Assembly (NCBI GenBank): GCA_018436725.1
Contig: JAHDKT010000053.1
Span: forward strand, 87,209 to 151,208
Length of the DNA: 64,000 nucleotides
Origin: Synergistaceae bacterium
GTDB lineage: Bacteria; Synergistota; Synergistia; Synergistales; Aminobacteriaceae
Direction: 5' to 3'
The position numbers were made by a program, and so were the translations under genes. The number at the start of each line of letters is the position of its first letter. The stretch's first letter is position 1. Shown piece after piece: positions 1 to 11,439 of the stretch. Below the pieces are notes generated by a model. That model worked only from the letters and a program-made list of their open reading frames with translations. It searched no databases and was not told the origin of the DNA.

Positions 1-2
1 GC

Positions 3-2896
<2,894 letters not shown>

Positions 2897-2948
2897 CGCG
2901 AAGAAAACGAGGGGCGCGGAGCCCCGGAACGAAGAATGGAGGAACATA

Positions 2949-3983
2949 ATGACAACGCAGGATGCGCGGAAACGCGCGGAAGAGCTTCATCGGGAGAGCT
3001 TCGTGCTGGACGCGCACTACGATCTTCTGCCGCTTGTGCTCGACAGGCGGCAGAAGGGCGAACGGAACGTCATCGAAAAAGAGTACATCCCCGCCTTCCG
3101 CGCGGCGCATGTGGACGCGGTGGTCTCGTCGCTCTTCGTCTCCGAGAGATTCCTCCCGGAGATGGGGCTGCGGCGGGCCCTCGATATGATCGCGGCGCTC
3201 TACGAGGAGATGGCGGAGAGCCCCGGGCTCTTCTCGCTGTGCCGGAACACTGCGGAGATCGCGGAGGCGAACGCCGGAGGAGAGGTCGCGCTGCTTCTCT
3301 CCTTCGAGGGGCTGGACCCGATAGGAAACGACCTCTCGCTCCTGAGGGTCTTCCACGAACTGGGCGTCAGAGGTATCGGGCTGGTCTGGAGCCGGAGGAA
3401 CTACGTCGCGGACGGCTGCTTCTTCGACCCGGTGAAGGAGGGGCGGAAGGGCGGCCTGACGGCCTTCGGCGTACAGGTTCTCGACGAGGCGAAACGCCTC
3501 GGGATGTATATCGACGTCAGTCACCTCAACGACGAGGGCGTCGAGGACGTCCTCGCACTGTACGACGGGCCGGTGATCGCCTCGCACTCGAACTGCCGCG
3601 CGCTCGCTCCCGTGATGCGCAACCTGACGGACGACCAGATCGCACGCCTGGCCGGGCGCGGTGGAGTGATGGGGATGAACGCGTGCAGCGTCTTCGTCGC
3701 CGATCCGGATCAGCATACCGTGACGGAGCGCGATCTCGCCGACCACGTCGATCATATCCGTTCGCTCGTCGGCGACGGACATACCGGCTTCGGGTTCGAC
3801 TTCTGCGACGAGATGCGAGACTTTTCCGCTCCGGGGCCGCATCGCGAGTACGACTGCGTAAAGGGGTACGGCGCGAGCGTCGGATTCACTGCGGAGCTGC
3901 TTCAAAGAGGGTACGGCGAGGATGCCGTGCGGGGTATCCTTGGAGGTTCGTTCCTCGGGTTCCTGAAAAAAACCATAGGGTGA
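2949..3983 (+). CDS. Membrane dipeptidase (renal-dipeptidase-like), peptidase family M19
   Basis: The 344-residue protein has M19 signatures: DAHYDLL near the N-terminus (first metal ligands), the EGLDPIG stretch, LGVRGIGLVW followed by N and ADG, then IDVSHL, ASHSNCRAL and RNLTDDQI. M19 enzymes are binuclear zinc TIM-barrel hydrolases that cleave dipeptides, including some with a D-residue. The ATG at 2949 is chosen because GGAGGA lies just upstream at 2938-2943; an in-frame upstream extension would run inside the topoisomerase gene. No signal peptide is seen, so it is probably cytoplasmic. With the next gene it forms a pair of unrelated dipeptidases, fitting peptide catabolism. Confidence 0.9.
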   Translation: MTTQDARKRAEELHRESFVLDAHYDLLPLVLDRRQKGERNVIEKEYIPAFRAAHVDAVVSSLFVSERFLPEMGLRRALDMIAALYEEMAESPGLFSLCRNTAEIAEANAGGEVALLLSFEGLDPIGNDLSLLRVFHELGVRGIGLVWSRRNYVADGCFFDPVKEGRKGGLTAFGVQVLDEAKRLGMYIDVSHLNDEGVEDVLALYDGPVIASHSNCRALAPVMRNLTDDQIARLAGRGGVMGMNACSVFVADPDQHTVTERDLADHVDHIRSLVGDGHTGFGFDFCDEMRDFSAPGPHREYDCVKGYGASVGFTAELLQRGYGEDAVRGILGGSFLGFLKKTIG

Positions 3984-4042
3984 CAGGGCAGTCCCGGAGG
4001 GCGTCGCGTCGTCCGGGACCGTCGAGTACATAGAGGGGGTAG

Positions 4043-5866
4043 ATGTGTGTGTCGTCGGCAGTCGCTGTGTCGTGCGTAGCGTTTCTTGTGCTTCTGTTCC
4101 TTTCCCGTCCGGCCCGGGCGTGCACCTCGGTCGTCGCGGGGCGGTCCGTATCGTCGACGGGAAGGGTGATCGTCGGGCATAACGAGGACGACCCGGGAAG
4201 GCTCCTCGTCCGGCATGCGCTCGTCCCCTCCCGCCGCTGGGACGAGGGGAGCGTCATCACGGCGGAGGAACGGTCGGCCCGCGTCCCCCAGCCTCGGGAG
4301 ACGCTCGCCTTCTTCTGGACGCAGGTGAGGGGGGAACGGGGGCTTTCGAACGCCGACGGTTTTTACAACGAACGCGGCGTGCTGCTCGTCAGCGACAGCT
4401 GCCTCTCCTCGCGGCTGGACGACGAACCAGACTTCATTTCGGGCGGCATAGGGTACGCGCTGCGGCGGGCGGTCGCGGAACGAGCGACGAACGCCCGCTC
4501 GGGTGTGGAGATCGCCGCTGCGCTTGTGGACCGGTACGGCTACCGCAGTCCGGGGAGAGGGTACGTGATCGCCGACGCGCAGGAGGCGTGGATTCTCCAG
4601 CTCGCGGGGGGAAGGGACTACTGCGCGGTGCGCGTGCTCGACGACGAGGTGGTCTTCTTCCCCAACCACTTCACCATCCGGGCGGGCGATCTCGAAGGGC
4701 GTCCGCGCATTCTGTCGCCGGGGCTGCTGGAGAAGGCCCGAAGCAGGGGGTGGAGCGAGGACGGCCCAGCCTCGGCGTTCGACTTCGCGAAATCCTTTCA
4801 GGACCCCGGATCGTGGAAGAAGGACGGCAATACCTACCGGCACAGGCACGGCGCGGCGTTTTTCCGGGGGCCGCTGCTTCCCGAGGAGGCGGAACTCCCG
4901 TTCTCCGTCGTGCCGGTGAAGGAGGTGACGCCTGAGGATCTCAAGTCCGTGCTCCGCAGTCACTACGAAGGAACGCCCGACGACATCCGGAGCGGCTTCG
5001 CCGGAAGGTCGCCGCACTTCACCCCCGTTCGCCGGATATGCACCGGCGGCACAGTCGAGAGCATGATCGCCCTGCTCGCCGACGATCCGCTTTTCACGGA
5101 ACTTCTCGTTTCCCGGGGGCGTCCGTGCTGCGACCCCTACCAGCCGTACTGGGGAGGTATGACCTCGCTTCCGGAGGAACTCTCGCCGATCGCCGACCCC
5201 TGCGGCGCGATCGACGGGCACTGCGCTGTCGACGCCGCGCTGCTGGACCTTACGGGCGCCGCGTGGTGGCGTGTGTTCGAGGAGCAGACGCTCGTCGACC
5301 TGCTCTACGACGACCTGCACCCTGTGCTTTCGGAGTGGATCCGGAGCAGGGAGGAGGAGCTGACCGCGGCGGCGGCGCAAATCGCTTCGGATGCGAGAGA
5401 ACTCGCCGCACGCGGCGAAGCTGCGGCCGCGCGGCGTCTGCTTTCAGAACGGAGCGCGGCCCTCGCCCGAGAGAGCGCCGCCCGCAAGGCGGACGTATTC
5501 GCCGCGTACGCCCCTCGGACGATTCGCCCCGACCAAGGGGAGATAGCGAAGGGAGACCTCTCCGAAGAACTCTCCGTCTCCTTCCGGTCCGACGCCGCGC
5601 CTGCGGAGGACTCCTTTCTGATGGGGCAGGGAGGAACGCCGCCGCAGCGATGGGCAGCGCCGTTGCGCGGGAGCCTGTGCTTCGCGGAAGGGGAGTGGTC
5701 GCTCCGCTTCAGGGTACGGGAACTGACCGAGGGCGCCGTCCCGTGCCGTTCGGACTTCTGGCTCGCGGGGCGGGACGAAAACGGCGGCGTCTTCGCCGGA
5801 CGCTGCGTGCTCAACGTGCTTCCGCCGTCGGAGCACCGGCTTTTTCAGGGAATGTGCAGCGTGTAG
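4043..5866 (+). CDS. Secreted C69-family dipeptidase (Ntn-hydrolase)
   Basis: This 607-residue protein begins with a clear signal sequence ending RPARA, directly followed by Cys in ACTSVVAG. In family C69 the Cys exposed by processing is the N-terminal nucleophile, so removal of the signal would mature the enzyme. IVGHNEDD after it is the usual Ntn active-site context. FYNERGVLLVSDS and WRVFEEQTLVDLL further on also fit C69/U34. The C-terminal 130 residues carry an Ala/Arg/Glu-rich helical segment (about 440-490) and a beta-rich end. The start has a GAGGGGG motif just upstream. Probably acts outside the cytoplasmic membrane on dipeptides. A lipoprotein reading of the Cys is less likely because the lipobox is poor. 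Confidence 0.85.
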   Translation: MCVSSAVAVSCVAFLVLLFLSRPARACTSVVAGRSVSSTGRVIVGHNEDDPGRLLVRHALVPSRRWDEGSVITAEERSARVPQPRETLAFFWTQVRGERGLSNADGFYNERGVLLVSDSCLSSRLDDEPDFISGGIGYALRRAVAERATNARSGVEIAAALVDRYGYRSPGRGYVIADAQEAWILQLAGGRDYCAVRVLDDEVVFFPNHFTIRAGDLEGRPRILSPGLLEKARSRGWSEDGPASAFDFAKSFQDPGSWKKDGNTYRHRHGAAFFRGPLLPEEAELPFSVVPVKEVTPEDLKSVLRSHYEGTPDDIRSGFAGRSPHFTPVRRICTGGTVESMIALLADDPLFTELLVSRGRPCCDPYQPYWGGMTSLPEELSPIADPCGAIDGHCAVDAALLDLTGAAWWRVFEEQTLVDLLYDDLHPVLSEWIRSREEELTAAAAQIASDARELAARGEAAAARRLLSERSAALARESAARKADVFAAYAPRTIRPDQGEIAKGDLSEELSVSFRSDAAPAEDSFLMGQGGTPPQRWAAPLRGSLCFAEGEWSLRFRVRELTEGAVPCRSDFWLAGRDENGGVFAGRCVLNVLPPSEHRLFQGMCSV

Positions 5867-5937
5867 AAAGGAGAGAGGGCGCCGGGAAACCGCCGCCCGT
5901 TTTCTTCGCGGGCCCGCCGTGTCGAACGACCTCTCTA

Positions 5938-5946
5938 TGCTATACT
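5938..5946 (+). promoter_or_regulatory. Extended -10 promoter element for the molybdenum hydroxylase operon
   Basis: TGC directly precedes TATACT in an AT-rich patch just upstream of the operon, about 33 bp before the first ATG. No good -35 box is visible at the right distance. The same TG-n-TATA-type element recurs upstream of other genes in this window. Confidence 0.5.
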
Positions 5947-5978
5947 TTTTAAAAATGGAACGCTAGGAGGGATTCCCG

Positions 5979-8324
5979 ATGTCCGTTGGTTCCGCGCCCC
6001 CCGAAGCGGTCGGCAGCTCCGTGCCCCGGGCCGACGCTCCGCTCAAGGTTTCGGGAGAGCTGAAATACACGGGGGATTTGCTGCTCCCCGGTATGCTCCA
6101 CGCAGCACTGCTGCCGTCTCCGCACGCGTTCGCCCGCATTCTGCGGATCGACGCGGAGAAGACCCGCGCCTGCCCCGGCGTCCGCGCCGTGGTGACGGGC
6201 GACGACCTGCAGATCCTCTTCGGCCTCTATCTCGGCGACAAGCCGCCGCTGGCCCGGGGGTACGTCCGCCATTTCGGCGAACCCGTGGTCGCGGTCGTGG
6301 CGGACAGCGAACGCGACGCCCGATACGCCCTCTCGAAGATCTCGGTCGAGTACGAACCGCTCGACCCGGTCCTCACACCGACCGAGGCGCTCCGCCCCGG
6401 CGCGCCCGTGCTGCACCCGGACATGGCGGCATACGCCCACATCCCCGATATCCTCCCCGAGCCGGGAAGCAACGTCGCCAACCGGACGAAGATCCGCAAG
6501 GGGGATACGGAGAGGGCTTTCGCATCGGCGCATGTCACGGCGGAGGTCTCCGTCTCCTTTCCTCCGGGCGATCATGTAGCACTGGAGCCTCGCTGCGCCA
6601 TCGCGGAGATACTCACCGACGGGCGGCATATCGTCCATTCGTCGACGCAGGCTCCGTTCGTCGCCAGAAACCTTCTCGGGATCTTCCTCGGCATCCCGCA
6701 GGGAAAAATCACCGTCATCGCTCCTCCTTGCGGCGGCGGTTTCGGCGGCAAGGCCGGCATTCAGCTCGAAGGATTGGCCGTGCTGCTCTCTCGCGCCGTC
6801 GGAGGACGCCCCGTCCGTTTGGCCAATACGAGGGAGCTGGACCTGACCGCCTCGCCCGGCCACATCGGTCTCGAAGCCACGGTGAAGCTCGCTGCGGACG
6901 AGCGTGGGCGACTGCTCGCGATGGACTTGCTCTATCTCTTCAACAGCGGCGCGTTCGCCGACTACGCCGTGAACGTCGGCCGCGCCGCGGCGATCGCCTG
7001 CACGGGCCCCTACCGGGTGGAGAACGTGAAGTGCGACTCGCTGTGCGTCTACACGAACACTCCCTTCGCTACAGCATACCGGGGATTCGGTCATATCGAA
7101 CTCTGCTTCGCCGTGGAGCGCGCAATGGACGCGCTCGCCGCGAAGACGGGAATCGACCCTGTGGAGCTACGGCTGCGCAACGCCATCAATCCGGGCGACA
7201 CCACGCCCACCGGCTCCGTGATGGATGCAAGCACGGGCGACCTTCCGGAGTGCGTCCGCCGCGCCGCGGCGATGATCGGCTGGGACGAGGGTATTTCGGG
7301 GACTCTGCCCTCCGGCAAGGTGTACGGAAAGGGGATCGGTCTTTTCTGGAAGGCCCCGGCGATGCCTCCGAACACCGATGCGGGGGCGATTCTCACCTTC
7401 AACGAGGACGGATCGATGAACCTCTCGGTGGGCGTGGCGGAGATAGGACAGGCGGCGCATACGGCGCTCGCGCAGATCGTGGCCGACAGCTTCGGCGTCT
7501 CCCCCTCGCTCGTCCATGTCCGGACGACCGTCGATACCTCGCACTCGCCGCACGACTGGGCGACCGCCGCAAGCCGTTCGGTGTTCATGGCGGGGAATGC
7601 GGCGCTCGAAGCCGCGGACGGCGCGATCGGCGCGATCCGGCGGACCGCGTCGATTCCGCTGCGCTGCGCGCCGGGAGACCTCGAAGTCTCCGGAGGAAGG
7701 GTCTTTCTCAAGGGCGATCCCGAGCGCGGGCTTCCGCTTTCTCAGGTCGTTCTGGGGTACACCTACCCCGGCGGGAATTCGATAGAGGGGCAGGTGATCG
7801 GGACGGGGCGGTACATCGCGCCCGGACTCACGGCGCTCGACCCGGAGACTGGCGAGGGGCGCCCGGCGCTCGAATGGACGCTCGGCGCGGAGGCCGTGCA
7901 CGTCGAGGGCGATCCGGCGGACGGCAGCTACAGGATCGTGAAGGCGGTCTGCGCGATGGACGTCGGGAAGGTGATCAACCCCGGCATTGCGCGCGGACAG
8001 GCCGTCGGCGCGATGGAGATGGCGCTGGGGTTCTCCTGTTCCGAAGGGTTCCGCTTCGCCGGGCAGGGGCGCATCGTCAACGTGCCGCTGCGGCACTTCA
8101 AGATTCCGCGCTACGGCGAGGATCCGGAGTACGACGTCTCCTTCGTCGAAACTCCCCAGCACGACGGACCGTGCGGCATGCGCGGCATGGGGGAGCAGGG
8201 GGTTCTAGGGATTCCGGGGGCGGTCGCCGGGGCGCTGTCCAGGGCGTTCGGCTGCGAACTCCGCGACCTTCCCCTGACTCCGGAGAGCATCTGGAGAGCC
8301 TGCGGAAAGGAGCGAGGCGAATGA
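5979..8324 (+). CDS. Molybdopterin-binding large subunit of a xanthine dehydrogenase-family hydroxylase
   Basis: The 781-residue protein is the catalytic subunit of a three-subunit molybdenum hydroxylase. It shows the N-terminal hammerhead region (DAPLKVSGELKYTGD), the cofactor motif GGGFGGKAG (about residue 250), AYRGFGHIE followed by RAMDALA, and the C-terminal GMGEQGVLGIPG containing the conserved catalytic Glu. The family hydroxylates purines, nicotinate or related heterocycles or aldehydes using water; the substrate cannot be read from sequence. AGGAGG precedes the ATG. It is followed, with 4-bp overlaps, by FAD and 2Fe-2S subunits, then by a permease that may carry the substrate. Confidence 0.92.
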   Translation: MSVGSAPPEAVGSSVPRADAPLKVSGELKYTGDLLLPGMLHAALLPSPHAFARILRIDAEKTRACPGVRAVVTGDDLQILFGLYLGDKPPLARGYVRHFGEPVVAVVADSERDARYALSKISVEYEPLDPVLTPTEALRPGAPVLHPDMAAYAHIPDILPEPGSNVANRTKIRKGDTERAFASAHVTAEVSVSFPPGDHVALEPRCAIAEILTDGRHIVHSSTQAPFVARNLLGIFLGIPQGKITVIAPPCGGGFGGKAGIQLEGLAVLLSRAVGGRPVRLANTRELDLTASPGHIGLEATVKLAADERGRLLAMDLLYLFNSGAFADYAVNVGRAAAIACTGPYRVENVKCDSLCVYTNTPFATAYRGFGHIELCFAVERAMDALAAKTGIDPVELRLRNAINPGDTTPTGSVMDASTGDLPECVRRAAAMIGWDEGISGTLPSGKVYGKGIGLFWKAPAMPPNTDAGAILTFNEDGSMNLSVGVAEIGQAAHTALAQIVADSFGVSPSLVHVRTTVDTSHSPHDWATAASRSVFMAGNAALEAADGAIGAIRRTASIPLRCAPGDLEVSGGRVFLKGDPERGLPLSQVVLGYTYPGGNSIEGQVIGTGRYIAPGLTALDPETGEGRPALEWTLGAEAVHVEGDPADGSYRIVKAVCAMDVGKVINPGIARGQAVGAMEMALGFSCSEGFRFAGQGRIVNVPLRHFKIPRYGEDPEYDVSFVETPQHDGPCGMRGMGEQGVLGIPGAVAGALSRAFGCELRDLPLTPESIWRACGKERGE

Positions 8325-9130
8325 TTCCCTTCGATTTCGACTATGTGCTGCCCGGCGCCCTGCACGAGGCGTACGGCGCATGGAAGGCGGAGGCCGACGC
8401 CGGACGGAGCGCCGCGTACTACGGCGGCGGCACGGAGATCGTCACCCTCGCCCGCAACGGGACGGTAGCGCCGCACTGCGTCGTCGACCTCAAAGGCGTT
8501 CCCGAGTGTTCCTTTTCAGGGGAGGAGGGGGAGCGCTTCGTCTTCGGCGCGGCATGTACGCTGACGAAGATCGTCGAGGGAGGGCTCTTTCCGCTGCTTT
8601 CGGCCGTCTGCCGAGGCGTCGCGGACAGGACGGTCCGAAACCGGCTGACGCTGGGAGGCAACGTCTGCGGAAGGCTTCCCTACCGCGAGGCGCTGCTTCC
8701 GTTCCTCTGCGTCGGCGCCGTCGCGCGCGTCTTCGGAGCGGAGGGGCTGCGCGAGGCGCCTCTTGAAGCGCTTTTCGACAAGCGCCTTGTTCTGGAGGAC
8801 GGGGAGTTTCTCGTCTCTCTGGTTGTTGAAAAGGCCGCTGTACGCCTTCCGTACGCAACCCGCCGCAAGGTGCGCGGAGGCCGTGTGGACTATCCGGTCT
8901 GCACCGTCGCGGGTGCGGCGAACGGCGATTCCGTGAAACTCGCCGTCTCGGGAGGGTGGAGCTTTCCCGTCGCCGCGGAGTGTACGCGCTTCACGTCGCC
9001 CGATACGATCATGGAGAGTGTCCCTCACGCGGTCAAGGACGACGCGCTCGCCGCTTCGGACTACCGGCGCGCACTTCTGCGGCAGGCCGTGGAAGCAGTG
9101 CTGCTCTCGATGGAGGTGATGCCGGAATGA
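8321..9130 (+). CDS. FAD-binding medium subunit of the molybdenum hydroxylase
   Basis: The 269-residue protein matches the CoxM/XdhB FAD-binding fold. YYGGGTEIV is the first FAD pyrophosphate motif (AGGT-like), VVDLKGVPE follows, and LGGNVC near residue 110 is the second flavin motif (TLGGN). It passes electrons from the 2Fe-2S subunit to the acceptor. The ATG overlaps the upstream stop as ATGA and lies after an AAGGAG stretch. At 269 residues it is slightly short for the family, but both FAD motifs and the C-terminal domain are present. Confidence 0.88.
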   Translation: MIPFDFDYVLPGALHEAYGAWKAEADAGRSAAYYGGGTEIVTLARNGTVAPHCVVDLKGVPECSFSGEEGERFVFGAACTLTKIVEGGLFPLLSAVCRGVADRTVRNRLTLGGNVCGRLPYREALLPFLCVGAVARVFGAEGLREAPLEALFDKRLVLEDGEFLVSLVVEKAAVRLPYATRRKVRGGRVDYPVCTVAGAANGDSVKLAVSGGWSFPVAAECTRFTSPDTIMESVPHAVKDDALAASDYRRALLRQAVEAVLLSMEVMPE

Positions 9131-9606
9131 AACGTCTGCACGGTCCTACGGAGATACGGCTCTTCGTGAACGGAGAGACGCGGCGCGTCCTCGTCCGTCC
9201 GTCCGATACGCTGCTGCGGGTGCTGCGGGAGCGGCTGGGGCTGACGGGTGCGAAGCCCGGGTGCGAAAACGGCGACTGCGGCGCCTGTACGGTGCTGCTG
9301 GACGGGTTCCCTGTGAAATCATGCCTGATGCTCGCAGTGGAAGCGGAGGGGCGTGAAGTCGTCACCGTGGAAGGATTGAAGGACACGCCGATACAGAAAG
9401 CGTTCATCGATTTTCAGGGGTTCCAGTGCGGCTACTGCACCTCGGGTTTCCTTTTGAACGCCCATGCGCTGCTGACCGAGCACCCCGAACAGGATGACGA
9501 AACCGATAGAGAGTGGCTGGAATCCAACCTCTGCCGCTGTACCGGCTACGAGGGGATCCGGCGCGCTGTGCGCGAGGCGAGGAGGATCGCGGCGGGAACG
9601 CGGTAA
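9127..9606 (+). CDS. 2Fe-2S small subunit of the molybdenum hydroxylase
   Basis: The 159-residue protein has a plant-type ferredoxin N-terminal domain with CENGDCGACTVLL and a further Cys (KSC), and a C-terminal [2Fe-2S]-binding domain with CGYCTSGF and CRCTGYEGI. This is the standard arrangement of CoxS/XdhC-type subunits, and all eight cluster Cys are present. The ATG overlaps the stop of the FAD subunit by 4 bp, completing a large-medium-small operon. Confidence 0.93.
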   Translation: MKRLHGPTEIRLFVNGETRRVLVRPSDTLLRVLRERLGLTGAKPGCENGDCGACTVLLDGFPVKSCLMLAVEAEGREVVTVEGLKDTPIQKAFIDFQGFQCGYCTSGFLLNAHALLTEHPEQDDETDREWLESNLCRCTGYEGIRRAVREARRIAAGTR

Positions 9607-9735
9607 GATTCGCTCTCGGAGACCTGCGCCGCCTATTCGGAGAGGGAACGGAGATTCACCGCGAGCGCGGGTGCGGCGGAGGATCGCCGGGGACGAAGAG
9701 GACACGCATTTTTTAGCGATGGAGAGAGGGTTGGT

Positions 9736-10971
9736 ATGAGTATGTCCGAGAAACGAAAAACGTTGGAACCGGGTTGGGTAGTTGTGCTGGCTGGATTGGG
9801 GGTCAATCTGGCCCTGGGCGTTCTGTACGCGTGGGGGGTCATCTCCGCCGCGCTGATCGACCAGTTGGGGTGGAGCGCCACGACGACGCAGATTCCGTAT
9901 ATGGTTGCCTGCGCGGTGTTCGCCCTGTCGATGGTTCCGGGAGGAAGGCTCCAGGACCGTTTCGGGCCGAGACCGGTCATCGTCGCTGCGGCGGTGCTGT
10001 GCGGCGCGGGCTTCTTCATGTCGGGAAAGGTGCTGACGCCGCTCGGTCTGACGCTCTTTTTCGGCGTAGTCTTCGGCGCGGGCATGGGCATGGGGTATGC
10101 CGCTCCCACCCCGGCGGCTGTAAAGTGGTTCAGCAGGACGAAGAGAGGGCTTATATCCGGCATCGTCGTCAGCGGATTCGGCCTGGCGCCGGTTTACATA
10201 GCCCCGCTCACAAACCTGCTTTTGGCGCATTTCACCCTGGCGCATACTTTTATGGCGCTGGGGGCGGGATTCTTTATCCTGATCGTCGTCCTGGCGATGT
10301 TCATACGGAACCCGCCCTCCGGATACTCCGCGGAGACCGCGCAGGCGTCCAACGGAACGAGCGTCCCGAAGGCGCTCCGCCCGGATACGGAGTACGAGTG
10401 GAACGAAACCTTCAGGAGCACCGCGTTCAAGCGGCTGTGGATCATGTTCTGCTTCGGGACGTTCGCCGGACTGCTCATCATAGGGCAGTTGTCGAAAATA
10501 GGGATCGAACAGGCGGGCGCCGACAACGTCTACATCAAGGTGGGCATCTACGCCGTCTTCAACTGCGTCGGTAGAATTCTCTGCGGGCTTCTCTCGGACA
10601 AGCTGGGGCGGATGCGGACGCTCTTTCTCCTTTTCCTGATGCAGGTGGTCACGTACGCGGTCTTCGCACGGCTCGTCACCCCTTTTACCCTGGGCGTCGG
10701 TGTGGCCGTGGTGGCCTTTACGTTCGGAGGAATGCTTTCGCTCTTCCCGGCGGCGACAGCCGACTATTTCGGTATGAAAAATTTCGGCGTCAACTACGGC
10801 ATGCTGCTGACCGCGTGGGGAATGGGCGGAGTGTTCGGACCTCTTGTCGGGGGTATCGTCCGGGATATGACGGGAACCTACGTTATCAGCTACGTCGTTT
10901 CGGCGCTTCTGAGTCTGAGCGGCGCGGCGATGACGTTCTTCACCAGGGCGCCGGCGGAGAAGAACGCATAG
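9736..10971 (+). CDS. MFS transporter, oxalate:formate antiporter (OFA)-like
   Basis: The 411-residue protein has about twelve hydrophobic segments and the MFS loop motif GGRLQDRFGPRPVI between helices 2 and 3. The opening LGVNLALGVLYAWGVISAAL, and the tail with MTGTYVISYVVSALL, are typical of the OFA family, which exchanges small carboxylates. GGAGAGAG lies upstream of the ATG at 9736. It follows the molybdenum hydroxylase after 130 bp with nothing else recognisable, so it may import the hydroxylase substrate or export its product; that link is inferred from position only. Confidence 0.8.
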   Translation: MSMSEKRKTLEPGWVVVLAGLGVNLALGVLYAWGVISAALIDQLGWSATTTQIPYMVACAVFALSMVPGGRLQDRFGPRPVIVAAAVLCGAGFFMSGKVLTPLGLTLFFGVVFGAGMGMGYAAPTPAAVKWFSRTKRGLISGIVVSGFGLAPVYIAPLTNLLLAHFTLAHTFMALGAGFFILIVVLAMFIRNPPSGYSAETAQASNGTSVPKALRPDTEYEWNETFRSTAFKRLWIMFCFGTFAGLLIIGQLSKIGIEQAGADNVYIKVGIYAVFNCVGRILCGLLSDKLGRMRTLFLLFLMQVVTYAVFARLVTPFTLGVGVAVVAFTFGGMLSLFPAATADYFGMKNFGVNYGMLLTAWGMGGVFGPLVGGIVRDMTGTYVISYVVSALLSLSGAAMTFFTRAPAEKNA

Positions 10972-11044
10972 CATGGGCTTCCCTCTTTCCGGGGGCGAAG
11001 TTTCGATGTGCGCAGTGCTCGGAGCAGCGGGGCAAGACGGTTCA

Positions 11045-11088
11045 CCTCGAAGGAGCCCGGAGAGACGTCTCTCCGGGCTCCTTCGAGG
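11045..11088. terminator. Perfect 44-bp palindrome between convergent genes (probable bidirectional terminator)
   Basis: The sequence from CCTCGAAGG to CCTTCGAGG is an uninterrupted palindrome centred between 11066 and 11067. As RNA it would form a 20-bp stem with a four-base loop on either strand. It lies between the MFS gene (+) and the STAS gene (-). There is no T-tract on either side, so termination would depend on stem strength. Confidence 0.6.
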
Positions 11089-11107
11089 ATCCGGCGATCA
11101 CACCGCT

Positions 11108-11416
11108 TCAGTGCGACGAAATATTGAAGACGAGATCGAGGCGGGTGAGTTTGAAGAGTTCCTCCACCATGCCGCGCAGCCCTTGGATAGTCATCCTCCC
11201 GCCCTTCTGCAACGTGCGCTTGTGAATGGAGATGAGCACGCCGAGGCCCGAGCTGTCGATATAGTCCAGGGCGGAAAAGTCTAGGGTAATGGAGGTAACT
11301 CCGTCCTCGAGAAGACCGATGAGCTTCTCCCGAAGCTCGGCCGCGTTTTCGACGTACATGCTTCCGGCAAGTCCGACGTGTGCTCCTGCGCCGCTCTTTG
11401 AGATGCTGATTTTCAT
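11108..11416 (-). CDS. STAS-domain protein (anti-sigma factor antagonist / SpoIIAA-like)
   Basis: The 102-residue protein is a single STAS domain: beta strands, then LDFSALDYIDSSGLGVLISIHKR, where the Ser of DSSGLG is the residue phosphorylated in SpoIIAA/RsbV-type proteins. The ATG at 11416 is preceded by AAGGAGG with 8-bp spacing. It lies 23 bp downstream of a chemoreceptor gene on the same strand and is probably co-transcribed. No partner kinase or sigma factor is present nearby. It may work in a partner-switching pathway linked to the receptor; this is inference. Confidence 0.88.
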   Translation of the reverse strand: MKISISKSGAGAHVGLAGSMYVENAAELREKLIGLLEDGVTSITLDFSALDYIDSSGLGVLISIHKRTLQKGGRMTIQGLRGMVEELFKLTRLDLVFNISSH

Positions 11417-11439
11417 GAGATCATCCTCCTTGTTTTGAG

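Noticed and set aside
4043..4135. C69 dipeptidase as a lipoprotein (Cys after the signal sequence)
   Set aside because: The residues before the Cys do not form a lipobox, and the Cys is the expected N-terminal nucleophile of this family.
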